A stretch of DNA of 64,000 nt, taken from Nostocales cyanobacterium HT-58-2. Its GTDB lineage: Bacteria > Cyanobacteriota > Cyanobacteriia > Cyanobacteriales > Nostocaceae. Shown one piece after another: positions 36,261-44,827 of this stretch. The notes below the pieces were generated by a model. That model ran no database searches and had not been told where the DNA came from. It saw only the letters and a list, made by a program, of their open reading frames with translations. The DNA lies in NCBI GenBank assembly GCA_002163975.1, contig CP019636.1, positions 2,765,001 through 2,829,000 of the forward strand, in the 5' to 3' direction. Every line of letters begins with the position of its first letter. Within the stretch, counting starts at the first letter, position 1. Both the position numbers and the translations under genes were made by a program.

Positions 36261-36782
36261 CTATAACAATACGTCAATCTGAGAACGCCCGGTTGTTTTC
36301 AGCCAGTTTTGAGCTTCAATGTAGTTGTTTGGAGCCATGCGAATAGCTCTCATCCAATAATCGGCGGCTTGATCGAACAGTGCTTCTCCCAAATCGTCGT
36401 CTCCTGCTTCCTTCGCCTTTTCTCCCTGATAGTGGAAAATGACAGCGATGTTGTTCAAGGCTTGGGGAAGACGTGGATTGCACTCTAGTGCTTGGTGATA
36501 TAACTCTAAAGCCTTTTCGTGGTCACCGTTGCTTGCATGAATTAGCCCCATATTGTAAAGGATATAGCTGCGATCGTTGGGGTCTTCCTCTAGTGTGAGG
36601 GCTTCTTTGTAGTTTTCCAAAGCTTCGGCGTATTCTCCATCTGCCTGTGCTGACATACCATCTCGGTAATAAGCAAAAGCTTCTTTGGCTCGTTTATTGG
36701 CTGGCAGAATCTTCAGAATGATATCCGCCATAACTGTAAAGGTTTTGTCAATAAAGTTATCGTTTCTCTGAGTTCTTGGCAT
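36261..36782 (-). CDS. ycf3: Photosystem I assembly protein Ycf3
   Basis: 173 aa TPR protein required for assembly of PSI at the thylakoid. The conserved start [20 protein letters not shown], the block [20 protein letters not shown] and TPR units ([41 protein letters not shown]) match the plastid-encoded ycf3 closely. Ends with the usual [21 protein letters not shown] region. Single gene, with an STRR at its 3' end and an IS remnant upstream. Confidence 0.97.
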   Translation of the reverse strand: MPRTQRNDNFIDKTFTVMADIILKILPANKRAKEAFAYYRDGMSAQADGEYAEALENYKEALTLEEDPNDRSYILYNMGLIHASNGDHEKALELYHQALECNPRLPQALNNIAVIFHYQGEKAKEAGDDDLGEALFDQAADYWMRAIRMAPNNYIEAQNWLKTTGRSQIDVLL

Positions 36783-36866
36783 AGGGGCTTACGTGGGAGG
36801 TTTGCCACAATCATCACATTGACTGGGTTCATAGCAAGTGCTTAAGCGCTCACTACAAGCTAATTT

Positions 36867-37150
36867 GACACTCCTCGGACTTCAGGACGAGGATTCTTGC
36901 TTCTTCGGGAGACCCAGAACACCCCAAGGTTGCCCATACGGCAATGTTCCAGATGACTTTACCCTCTGCAAGCTTCTTGACCGTGTGCCCCACGGCTGCA
37001 CCAAAAAATTCATCGCTCTAAAAGCAAAATTTATCTGTTGGAAACACCGCCCATTACGAGACAGGTTCCTCCTCACCCGAGCGAGACTCTGCCTGTGTTG
37101 CGGATATACCTACTTTATCAAAAGCTATTCTACAAGGACGGGGCTTTAAA
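36867..37150 (-). mobile_element. IS200/IS605-type remnant without transposase gene (36783-37189 gap)
   Basis: On the minus strand this segment begins GGTTTAAAGCCCCGTCCTTG and ends AAGAATCCTCGTCCTGAAGT then CCGAGGAGTGTC. Such hairpin ends (CCCCGTCC... and TCCTCG...CGAGGA followed by GTGTCAAA) are the ends of cyanobacterial tnpB-carrying IS200/IS605 elements; the right end doubles as the omega-RNA scaffold. Only about 284 bp remain and no tnpB frame is left, so it is an internally deleted or non-autonomous copy. A plus-strand frame across it (36838-37149) is considered spurious. It separates ycf3 from the SRAP gene. Confidence 0.65.
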
Positions 37151-37189
37151 CCCAATTTTTCGATAACTGATTAGCCGCTCAATTGAGAG

Positions 37190-37858
37190 CTACAAAGGCT
37201 TAATACAATCTGGACTATTGTGCTTAGAGTTGTTGACCACTTTGCTGACTAGGTAAGACGTCATCGCCTCTGATGGGTAGGGGTGCAACAGCTGCTGTAG
37301 TGATTCAGGTGTTTGGACTTGGGGATCTAACCACAAATCGTAATCTTGCTCTTGAAGAATCACTGGCATCCGCTCGTGAACTGGTTGCAGTAATGTGTTT
37401 GCTTGCGTGGTCAAAATTGTACACGAGGTGATTTCCTCTCCTTGGGGCGATCGCCATTGCTCCCATAATCCTGCAAACCCAAAAGGTTTTCCCTCTCCAA
37501 GACGAAAATAATACGGCTGTTTTTTGCCCTCCTGCTGCTGCCATTCATAAAACCCATCTGCCACGACCAAACAGCGACGATGCTTGAATGCTGAGCGGAA
37601 GGCTGGTTTTTCTGCCACTGTTTCTGCTCTAGCGTTGATCAGCTTTGACCCCATTGCTGGATCTTTTGACCAAGAGGGAATTAACCCCCAACGTAACTTC
37701 TGAAATTCACGCTGTTTTGTTTGTTGATGACACACGACTGCTGTGACCATTTGTGTCGGGGCAATGTTGTATTGCAGCTCTTGGTCAGGGGCTTTTTCTA
37801 CATGGAAGGTTTGGCATAACGTTTCTGCTGTTTGGAACAAAGTAAATCTTCCACACAT
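37190..37858 (-). CDS. SRAP (HMCES/YedK) DNA-protein crosslink enzyme
   Basis: Forms a stable thiazolidine link to abasic sites in single-stranded DNA through its N-terminal Cys. Start fixed at ATG 37858, giving MCGRFTLF with Cys2 exposed after Met removal; longer readings would bury it. The other conserved features are YNIAPTQMV, WGLIPSWSKDP, NARAETVAEKPAF with the catalytic Asn, ADGFYEWQQ with Glu, and PVHERMPVIL with His. About 222 aa, the family length. Functions in replication-coupled abasic-site repair. Confidence 0.93.
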   Translation of the reverse strand: MCGRFTLFQTAETLCQTFHVEKAPDQELQYNIAPTQMVTAVVCHQQTKQREFQKLRWGLIPSWSKDPAMGSKLINARAETVAEKPAFRSAFKHRRCLVVADGFYEWQQQEGKKQPYYFRLGEGKPFGFAGLWEQWRSPQGEEITSCTILTTQANTLLQPVHERMPVILQEQDYDLWLDPQVQTPESLQQLLHPYPSEAMTSYLVSKVVNNSKHNSPDCIKPL

Positions 37859-38062
37859 ACTTTTTTCCTCGACCGCCAATTAAAATTCAACATTCAAATA
37901 ATGCAATAAATATTACTTTTATTTTTTATCTTTGAGAGAATTCTGTATTGTACTAAAATGCTATATATCAATCAATTTTATCACATTTATTTGTCTTTTT
38001 GGAGAATATGCTGTATTTTTACGGCATGATTAATCAACCATTTCATCCTAATCTTTTTTGGC

Positions 38063-38686
38063 ATGGAAACCCTGCGTTTGTATGATTTTTTACCATCAGG
38101 CAATGGCTATAAGATTCGTCTTTTATTGACGCAAATTGGTATGCCATTTGAGAGGGTAGAGGTTAATATCACCAAAGGTGAATCTCGAACGCCAGAATTT
38201 TTAAGTAAAAATCCAAACGGTAAAATTCCCGTTTTGGAAGTTCAACCAGGGAAATATTTAGCAGAATCAAATGCCATCATGGTGTATCTCAGTGAAGGGA
38301 CAGAATTTTTACCATATGACCGCTTTTTACGAGCGCAAGTACTGCAATGGTTATTCTTTGAACAGTACAGCCATGAACCATATATCGCTACACCGAGATT
38401 TTGGATTTCTATTCTCGGAAAGGCTAAAGAATACCATGAGGCAATCGAGCAAAAACGAGAACCTGGTTATGCAGCGCTTAAAGTGATGGAAGAACATTTA
38501 TCCAACCGCATTTTTTTGGTAGGGGAGCACTACACCATTGCTGATATTTGTTTGTTTGCATACACTCATGTCGCTCATGAGGGTGGATTTGATTTAACGC
38601 AATTTCCAGCTATCCAAGATTGGATAGAACGAGTGAAAGCACAGCCCCGGTATATTAGTATTACGGAAGAATTAAAGCTTTGGTAA
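38063..38686 (+). CDS. Glutathione S-transferase family protein
   Basis: 207 aa. The N-terminal thioredoxin-like domain reads LRLYDFLPSGNGYKIRLLLT with the glutathione-contacting FLSKNPNGKIPVLE and ESNAIMVYLSE, and the C-terminal helical domain ends NRIFLVGEHYTIADICLFAY, all typical GST. It belongs to the bacterial Nu/beta-like group by overall look. Likely detoxification or peroxide protection; the substrate cannot be read. Single gene preceded by an A+T-rich leader. Confidence 0.9.
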   Translation: METLRLYDFLPSGNGYKIRLLLTQIGMPFERVEVNITKGESRTPEFLSKNPNGKIPVLEVQPGKYLAESNAIMVYLSEGTEFLPYDRFLRAQVLQWLFFEQYSHEPYIATPRFWISILGKAKEYHEAIEQKREPGYAALKVMEEHLSNRIFLVGEHYTIADICLFAYTHVAHEGGFDLTQFPAIQDWIERVKAQPRYISITEELKLW

Positions 38687-38716
38687 TATTACTGCCAATG
38701 ATATGCATTTATTATG

Positions 38717-38737
38717 GGACGGGTTTCATGCCCGTCC
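38717..38737 (+). terminator. Hairpin after the GST gene
   Basis: GGACGGG (38717-38723) pairs with CCCGTCC (38731-38737) around TTTCATG. It is followed by TTAACTG rather than a T-run, so it could be a terminator or one of the common GGGTTTCATGCCC palindromic repeats. Confidence 0.45.
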
Positions 38738-38831
38738 TTAACTGTAGGCAGACAATTTGAATGCGTGAATGTTTGAGGAGTGAGGATCACTTAGATTTTT
38801 CAGTAAAGTCTAATTTAAAATTTTGAATAGC

Positions 38832-39056
38832 TTAATCCGTCTCAATCTCAATAAGCTTTTGTCGAGAGGATAAACCAGACTTAATTCTAATATGTGATTT
38901 TGGGACTCTAAATTTCTCTGATAAAATTTTAATTAACTCTTCATTAGCTTTACCATCTACAGGAGGGGATTTTAAATGCACGGTAAGACTACCGTCAGCG
39001 TCTTCCTGAATTTTTTGAACTTTTGAATTAGGTTTAACTTTTACTTTTTTTTGCAT
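38832..39056 (-). CDS. DUF167 (YggU) family protein
   Basis: About 74 aa starting [18 protein letters not shown]. The family signature [20 protein letters not shown] and [20 protein letters not shown] is complete. Start placed at ATG 39056; the longer 94-aa reading adds an unconserved hydrophobic stretch. DUF167 proteins are small alpha/beta proteins of unknown function found in all kingdoms. Monocistronic in this context. Confidence 0.85.
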   Translation of the reverse strand: MQKKVKVKPNSKVQKIQEDADGSLTVHLKSPPVDGKANEELIKILSEKFRVPKSHIRIKSGLSSRQKLIEIETD

Positions 39057-39125
39057 ACCATTTTCTTGCAATTGTTGCAACCACAACCCAACAGATAAGA
39101 AGGAAAATCCCACCAAGCAAAGGTT

Positions 39126-39311
39126 CTAGCAATTAACCATTTCCCTATCAGCGTAGCGCGAAACTCCTCCAAGAAAGGCTCGGTAATTATTGAACCACTG
39201 ATGAGCAGGACCAATGTAGTACTTAAAGAAAAAGCCCATCGTTATAACGATGAGCAGAGAGGGGGGATGATATAAAAGCTTTGAGTTGATTTTGATAGCA
39301 TTTTCTAGCAA
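39126..39311 (-). pseudogene. Possible remnant of a DUF2809/VanZ-like membrane protein
   Basis: The frame contains IVITMGFFFKYYIGPAHQWF then NNYRAFLGGVS. The MGF..KYY.GP..WFNNY pattern resembles a loop of cyanobacterial DUF2809-type membrane proteins, after which the sequence diverges into a repeat-like tail (GCGTAGCGCGAAACTCC on the plus strand). No complete membrane protein is present. I consider a decayed fragment likelier than a real 61-aa gene. Low certainty. Confidence 0.3.
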
Positions 39312-39384
39312 CTAGGAACCAAAGAATATTTTAGTTCTAGCACCAAAGCTTTTTGGATTGCGATTTGCCAAATCTAAAATCTTC

Positions 39385-39930
39385 TTACGGATATCTTCTA
39401 CTCCCAGCACCCACCACACCAATTTTGTGGCGATAGGATAGTTCCGCACCGAACCAACCGGAAATGCTAGTCAGGGTACCAACAATGAGTGAGAGTATAA
39501 GTCCCCAAGGTAATATTGCTGATGCAGGGTCGCCTAGACGTAGGATGAAGTTAAAGACTGTCAAGACTAAAATACTTACGTTAAGAATCATATGTGCCCA
39601 ACCTGCGTTGCGCTTGCGGACTCGTTCAATTTGCAAAAAGTCGCTCATGCCGGTGAGTGCTGCTACCACGCCTCCAACCAATCCGAGTCCGACTAACCAT
39701 AGCGAAGCCCTTGCCCAAAAGAAATCACGGGTTAACCAGTAAGCGAAATCGCTCCCCAAGGCGGCGGCTAAAAAGGCAATGGGAAAGATGACAGTCAAAG
39801 GGTGTAAGGGATGCCCTGCGATCGACACTGTGCTTGGTACACCAGGATCGTGATACTCGCGATCGTCACTTTCAATAACTGGTGGGATATTTGGGAACGG
39901 TGTCGAAGCTCTTTGTTCTGTAGTTTCCAT
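39385..39930 (-). CDS. DUF2231 family membrane protein
   Basis: 181 aa with four predicted helices. Typical DUF2231 opening: VPSTVSIAGHPLHPLTVIFP, with the conserved HPLHP, then FLAAALGSDFAYWLT and a helix pair with ALTGMSDFLQI. The family is a predicted membrane scaffold, sometimes linked to redox or heme; function unknown. Starts 19 bp after the end of the DUF2993 gene on the same strand, so both are likely co-transcribed. Confidence 0.8.
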   Translation of the reverse strand: METTEQRASTPFPNIPPVIESDDREYHDPGVPSTVSIAGHPLHPLTVIFPIAFLAAALGSDFAYWLTRDFFWARASLWLVGLGLVGGVVAALTGMSDFLQIERVRKRNAGWAHMILNVSILVLTVFNFILRLGDPASAILPWGLILSLIVGTLTSISGWFGAELSYRHKIGVVGAGSRRYP

Positions 39931-39949
39931 AATTTTTAGTATCCAGGTT

Positions 39950-40693
39950 TTATGCGGAGGGAATTTGCTCTACGTAAGCTTCAGCTTGCAGTGTGAGTTT
40001 GCCTGTTTCCACCTCGAGTTGCTTAACTCGTAGGGTCGTCATTCCTTCTAAATCAAAGTTGCTCAAATTTAAAATTTCGCTAGTTTCATCTATCAAAGCT
40101 TGTGTCAAGTCTGGCGATATTTCCTGTGTGTCGCCATACTCAATATATTCTAGAGAAACTGTTTGCCCGTTAGTACTCACTTTGGGCACTGCAGAAAAAG
40201 CGACCTGCTGAGTTTCATTGGTTTCTCTTAAGAGAATGGAGGCGCTTATTGCAACTTTACTATTACCAGGTAAGCGAAAATCTACGTGTTGAGGAATGAT
40301 AGTCCTTAATTGTCCGTTAATGTGAATTTTCTGGCTTTGCATTTGTGAACGGACATATTCAGAATTGAAAGCACGATTGATATCGTTTTCAGTCAAAACA
40401 ACTCGCCCAGTCGCTTTAGTTGGTTTGGTGAGTTCAATATTACCAAAAGCAGCACTCAGGGGATTGATGGCAACGTGACCCGTTTGCATTTCCAATTCCT
40501 CCACACGGAGGTCTTTTTGCATTACCAATCCTTCGCCTTCTATTGAGACTGCATCAACCTGCCCTTGAACCAGTTTCAGTGGATCTGTTTTGACATTCAC
40601 ATCCAAATTTTCTACTTCATCTAACTGGCTAGATATTCCAATTTCGGCAGCTTTGTTCAGTGCCTGCTCTCCTAATCCCGGATTATCGGGCAT
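39950..40693 (-). CDS. DUF2993 (LmeA-like) family protein
   Basis: 247 aa, beta-rich. DUF2993 proteins resemble lipid-transfer or bactericidal-permeability folds (the mycobacterial LmeA is a lipid-related mannosyltransferase activator). The repeat pattern VEELEMQTGHVAINPLSAAF and LKQLEVETGKLTLQAEAYV-like (sequence MTTLRVKQLEVETGKLTLQA) appears at both ends, consistent with a duplicated core. No signal peptide is evident. The start at 40693 is preceded by AGGAGAT. Upstream gene of the DUF2231 pair. Confidence 0.75.
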   Translation of the reverse strand: MPDNPGLGEQALNKAAEIGISSQLDEVENLDVNVKTDPLKLVQGQVDAVSIEGEGLVMQKDLRVEELEMQTGHVAINPLSAAFGNIELTKPTKATGRVVLTENDINRAFNSEYVRSQMQSQKIHINGQLRTIIPQHVDFRLPGNSKVAISASILLRETNETQQVAFSAVPKVSTNGQTVSLEYIEYGDTQEISPDLTQALIDETSEILNLSNFDLEGMTTLRVKQLEVETGKLTLQAEAYVEQIPSA

Positions 40694-40951
40694 TATGACT
40701 TAATCTCCTATTTGACCATCTTTGCGTCAATCTAGAAAATTGCCATAAAAAATTTATCTATCTAGCGATGGAGCATAAGTATAGTCACTCTCCATCTAAA
40801 AGGAGAAATTGAAAATGGTTAAGTTTTATTTTGTTTTTTCTATCCAGAGTTTTTGAGGCTATCGGTCAAAAGAAAGATGGAACATGATTGATAACTGTGC
40901 CAATTTGAGATTGGAAATGACACGATAAAAATTCCAGAGGGGAGCCAGAAA

Positions 40952-42001
40952 ATGGTTGCAACACTAGATGATACAAAACGTTCTGCTATTGCTGTTAAGT
41001 TGGCAGATCTAAAAGCAGTTCAACAGTTGTTGATCCAAAATGAAGAACAGTTTCTCAGAGAAATTAACGACCCAGAAATAGCTGACCGCCTCCGGAAGTT
41101 TCTTGAGGATGACAGAAAAAATCAGGGTATTATCGAAACCGTTATTGGTCAGTATGGCATCCAAGCTGAACCTGAAAAAACTGTCCAAGAAATGATTCAA
41201 AAGGTTCGGCAATTGATCCAAGGCTCTGAACTGAGCTTGTATGAAAAAGTCTTTCAGCATGAATTGCTCAAGCACCAACAAACCATGCTCGGCTTGACCA
41301 TTCATAAAGCAGCACAAAAAGTTGGTGCTGATGTCATTCTGGCGATTGGACCTCTGAACACCGTTAACTTTGAGAACCGCGCTCACCAAGAGCAACTCAA
41401 GGGTATTCTGGAAATTTTGGGTGTCCGTGAACTGACAGGACAAGATGCTGATCAAGGTATTTGGGGACGCGTACAAGACGCTATGGCAGCATTAAGCGGC
41501 GTTTTTGGTAGCGCTGTTACCCAAACCACTGACAAGACAGACATGAACATCCAGGATGTTCTCCGCCTGGATCACAACAAGGTAAATACCCTGTTCACTG
41601 AACTTCTCGCAAGCAACGATCCTCAAAAAATTCAAGAGTACTTCGGTCAAATCTACAAAGATCTAACTGCTCACGCTGAAGCTGAAGAGCAAGTTGTCTA
41701 CCCCAGAGTTCGTCCTTTCTATGGTGAGAGAGACACTCAAGAACTGTATGACGAGCAAGCTGAACAGAAGCGTCTGTTAGAGGACATTAAGCATATTAAC
41801 CCCTCTAATATTGATCAGTTCAAAGATAGAATCAGACAGCTCATGGACATTACTGGCGACCATATTCGCCAAGAAGAAAGCACAATGTTCGCTGCTATTC
41901 GTAACAATTTGAGCACTGAACAAAGCGAGCAGTTAGCTACAGAATTCAAAGCTGCTAAAGTCGAGGTTCAGAAGAAATTGGGTGTTGTCGGTTCTAAGTA
42001 G
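40952..42001 (+). CDS. Hemerythrin HHE-domain protein with N-terminal ferritin-like helices
   Basis: 349 aa. The N-terminal half (1-190) is helical (LADLKAVQQLLIQNEEQFL; VFQHELLKHQQTMLGLTIHK) and resembles ferritin-like bundles. The C-terminal hemerythrin domain (about 200-345) shows LRLDHNKV, HAEAEEQVVYP and HIRQEESTMF, which supply most iron ligands. The fourth His position reads DEQAEQKRLL, i.e. Gln269 where EH...K is usual. Such proteins bind non-heme di-iron and may sense or store oxygen, nitric oxide or iron. Strong ribosome site AGAGGGGAG precedes the ATG. Confidence 0.85.
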   Translation: MVATLDDTKRSAIAVKLADLKAVQQLLIQNEEQFLREINDPEIADRLRKFLEDDRKNQGIIETVIGQYGIQAEPEKTVQEMIQKVRQLIQGSELSLYEKVFQHELLKHQQTMLGLTIHKAAQKVGADVILAIGPLNTVNFENRAHQEQLKGILEILGVRELTGQDADQGIWGRVQDAMAALSGVFGSAVTQTTDKTDMNIQDVLRLDHNKVNTLFTELLASNDPQKIQEYFGQIYKDLTAHAEAEEQVVYPRVRPFYGERDTQELYDEQAEQKRLLEDIKHINPSNIDQFKDRIRQLMDITGDHIRQEESTMFAAIRNNLSTEQSEQLATEFKAAKVEVQKKLGVVGSK

Positions 42002-42065
42002 TCGATAGAATCAATCACAAGACGTAAATCTTTGCGGTTTAGGAATTAGTCTCGCTATGATAGCT

Positions 42066-42093
42066 ACTCCCACCACCAAGTGCTGGGAGTTTT
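42066..42093 (+). terminator. Rho-independent terminator after the hemerythrin gene
   Basis: ACTCCCA (42066-42072) pairs with TGGGAGT (42084-42090), followed by TTT and more T-rich sequence, 64 bp after the stop. Canonical stem plus T-tract. Confidence 0.65.
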
Positions 42094-42120
42094 CGTTATC
42101 TTTGTTTGTAAGGGCCAAGA

Positions 42121-42287
42121 GTCAAGGGGAGCGTAAGCTCCAGGAGGGGAGCCACTGCGTTGGGGAGCCAGCGCCGTGCGGAGGTTCCCTCCGTTGAGGC
42201 GACTGGCGTCGGCTCTGCCGACTTGTAGCAAGTGGCGTTTTCCCGACCTAGGCAAGACTGGCGTTCAAGGGTCAAGAGTCAAAAGTT
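42121..42287. repeat. Dispersed palindromic repeat, copy 2
   Basis: Second copy of the element at 36042-36206; 42121-42244 is identical to 36042-36165 in the same orientation. After base 42244 the copies differ (CGACCTAGGCAAGACTGGCG versus CTCCGCAGGCGACTGGCG) and then resume similarity in GTCAAGAGTCAAAAGTT. It lies between the hemerythrin terminator and the 409-aa gene. Confidence 0.85.
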
Positions 42288-42342
42288 TTTTGACTTTTTG
42301 ACTGCTTTCATAAAAGAATGTGCAATTTAAATGCACAACAGC

Positions 42343-43572
42343 TTATGACAAGGCGAAAGCAGATTCCACCGCTTTGGGAGCGACTTCCTGGTAAATTTCG
42401 GCTTTGAGCGGCTGGTAGATGAGTTCACACCACAAATGACCCACCCGTGCATCAAATTCTCCTAGCTGATCTCGCATAAACAGGTGCAAGCACTTTGCAG
42501 ACTGACCAGGTAACAGTAGCCAAGAGAATCGGCTGTTATTTCCTTCCCGTGGATGCGTCACTGTATCTATATGCACATCAGTCGCAAAGCCGTAAGCTGG
42601 GTAGGGGGGTGCAGTGGAACCAACAGCAAACCAATTGGGTACAGGAAAGACCTGTTGAATATCCTCTGTGTGTCCCATGTTCATATGAGCAAAGTACCGA
42701 GCTGCAAAGTAGAGATTGACGATTTCTTTTCCAGCTATAATTCTGTCTTCTTCACCCTTGGGTTTAGCTTTGACAAATAGTTCCTCAATTAAGTAGTCAG
42801 CCCCAGCATACAAGCTAATGACTCGGTAAAGTTCGCACACTAGATGAAGGTTATTGCCTGTATCTGGATCTACGCCTATATAGTCGAAGGGTTCTGAGGC
42901 AACAGTAATGCTGGCTCGCACAAGACCACAAGATTGAGATACGAGACGATATGAATGATTGAACAAAGAAACTTGATAGTGTGGTGATTTGGGATGAGGA
43001 GGTCCAGGCAACAGGAGTTCAGCGACCTGCATACAGCGCTTTTCTGGGTCTTGCCCAAGCCACTCACCTCTTGCAGCCAGGAATGGATCTAAAATTTCCT
43101 GATGGTCAAGCTGCACACTGCTAGCGGAGCCAGAAAACCAGTTTCGCTCATTATCCTCAGGTGCAGGTATCAAATTGAACCAGACAATCAGGTGGTTGTT
43201 TACTAGTCTGACTCCTCGCACTTGCCCAGCAGTCCCGTAGATCACCTCTAGAGATGGCTCTCCTACTTTTGCAGGCATTGGCTTACCCCGGTCTACTTTA
43301 AAAAAGCCTGAGACAAGTCTGCCATCCTCCGAACTTGGTGGAATTGCCTTCTGTAGTGAAAACACAAGAATGTCACGAGAAGAATCTTCTGGATCAATTC
43401 GGTCAACTTGGGCACTTATTAGTGTATGTGAAAGGTCGTTGAGGTCGCTTAATACCAGTTCTTCTGGAGGGATTTGGAATTGTTGATAGATAGGTTGCCA
43501 GGGAACTGTGATATAACCACTCCGCCAGTAATTGGAAGGATTGAAAATAGCTAATAAATTTATGGACGGCAT
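42343..43572 (-). CDS. Unknown soluble protein, 409 aa
   Basis: Start at ATG 43572 is supported by GGGAGG 7 bp upstream; a longer start (43587) is a TTG inside that ribosome site. The protein is soluble, without membrane segments or recognisable catalytic motif. Notable stretches: the start PSINLLAIFNPSNYWRSGYI, VIYGTAGQVRGVRLVNNHLI, SFKVD-type sheets and a central EPFDYIGVDPDTGNNLHLVCE. Overall it looks like a beta-rich, possibly multi-domain protein. I do not recognise a family. It heads a minus-strand cluster rich in membrane proteins. Confidence 0.65.
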   Translation of the reverse strand: MPSINLLAIFNPSNYWRSGYITVPWQPIYQQFQIPPEELVLSDLNDLSHTLISAQVDRIDPEDSSRDILVFSLQKAIPPSSEDGRLVSGFFKVDRGKPMPAKVGEPSLEVIYGTAGQVRGVRLVNNHLIVWFNLIPAPEDNERNWFSGSASSVQLDHQEILDPFLAARGEWLGQDPEKRCMQVAELLLPGPPHPKSPHYQVSLFNHSYRLVSQSCGLVRASITVASEPFDYIGVDPDTGNNLHLVCELYRVISLYAGADYLIEELFVKAKPKGEEDRIIAGKEIVNLYFAARYFAHMNMGHTEDIQQVFPVPNWFAVGSTAPPYPAYGFATDVHIDTVTHPREGNNSRFSWLLLPGQSAKCLHLFMRDQLGEFDARVGHLWCELIYQPLKAEIYQEVAPKAVESAFALS

Positions 43573-43727
43573 AACCTGCCCTCCCAACTTTCGTTATGCA
43601 ATTGCTAACTTGCTGTTGTGAGTTAGCTGTGCTGTGTAGTCTAAAGTATTGGTATTGGACTTTTTTCAGCTTAGGAGGAAAATTTGAGGAAATTGTGAGG
43701 ACGTTAGAAAAATTAACGAGCAAGTTT

Positions 43728-44675
43728 CTATAAATGATGTAGGCGATCCGAATGGTTCATAGTCCTGCAACGACGGCTACCGAAAAGATGAGCATAAACG
43801 TAAGAGAACTCGCAACCAATGAGGAAAATTTCGCACGTCAGATAAATCCACAGCAACAAAATCATGACGCTCCCAATCAAGCCATACGAGAGGAAATGGC
43901 TACCGATGGTTATGACGCTATTGCTCACTAATTGTTGCAATCCCACTAGCAACAAAGAGGTGAGTAGAGCAGCCAACCAGACATCACGCCAACTAACATA
44001 AACGGATGGCAAAATCTTGAACAAAATGCAGGCAGCCAGAGCCAGAATCAAAAAAGATGAGCCTACTTGAAGCCCTTTGGTTAATTGTAGTTCGTCAACC
44101 TGGATGAAGGAAAAGGTTTTTTGAAAAGTTGCAACTAGTTGAAGAATGCTCTTAATGACAATACTTGAAATTAATGAAGTTAACAGCAATAAGGCAGTCG
44201 CAAGCACTAACAGAAAAGCCCAAAGTCTCTGAATTAGAAAGGAAAGCAGTGTTCTACGAAGTGATTCTGGTTTAGAAGCTGAACTATTTGATCGCCAAAT
44301 TTTATCGACTGAACTACTCAGAACGGCGAAGACTGTACTGGCTGAGTATAATAGCAAGCCAAATCCAATGATCCCGGCTCCGACACTATTCTGGTTGAGG
44401 GCAATGACGGTTCTTTTGATCAGATCGTGAACTTCTGGAGGCAAAAACCGCTCTACGACTTCTTTGATGTATTGAAACTCTTCAGTATTGGGTCCAATTA
44501 ACGAACCGACAACGCTCAGGATGACTAATAGCATTGGAAACAGTGAGAAGAGAGCGTAGTACGACAGGGCGGCTGCCATACCAGAGCAATTATCTTGATC
44601 CCACTTAAACCCTGTCTGGATAAGGAGTTGAGCTGGTTTTGAGCGTAGGATGATAGTCTGAATATATTGAATCAT
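43728..44675 (-). CDS. YihY/BrkB-family membrane protein
   Basis: 315 aa with six predicted helices; the family opening GMAAALSYYALFSLFPMLLV and the closing SHFLSYGLIGSVMILLLWIY with TCEIFLIGCEFSYVYA are characteristic of YihY/virulence factor BrkB. Function in the inner membrane is poorly defined (once called RNase BN by mistake). The C-terminal basic tail (GSRRCRTMNHSDRLHHL) is short. Located between the 409-aa gene and the 1245-aa gene on the same strand. Confidence 0.88.
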   Translation of the reverse strand: MIQYIQTIILRSKPAQLLIQTGFKWDQDNCSGMAAALSYYALFSLFPMLLVILSVVGSLIGPNTEEFQYIKEVVERFLPPEVHDLIKRTVIALNQNSVGAGIIGFGLLLYSASTVFAVLSSSVDKIWRSNSSASKPESLRRTLLSFLIQRLWAFLLVLATALLLLTSLISSIVIKSILQLVATFQKTFSFIQVDELQLTKGLQVGSSFLILALAACILFKILPSVYVSWRDVWLAALLTSLLLVGLQQLVSNSVITIGSHFLSYGLIGSVMILLLWIYLTCEIFLIGCEFSYVYAHLFGSRRCRTMNHSDRLHHL

Positions 44676-44827
44676 AAATAAATCATAAAAACTAATTAAT
44701 TAAGACTTTTCTGAAACGCGAGTCGCTATAACGGGACGCTACATGCTACCTTTCTCCTATCATCAGACGTACTCGCGTTCAGGTGTAGCCGACAGAAATG
44801 AGCTCCAGAACAAGGGTGAATACGCTT

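Noticed and set aside
36838-37149. 103-aa plus-strand frame with several Cys (CLCCGY)
   Set aside because: It crosses the hairpin ends of an IS200/IS605-type remnant on the opposite strand, has no ribosome site and no protein-like pattern.
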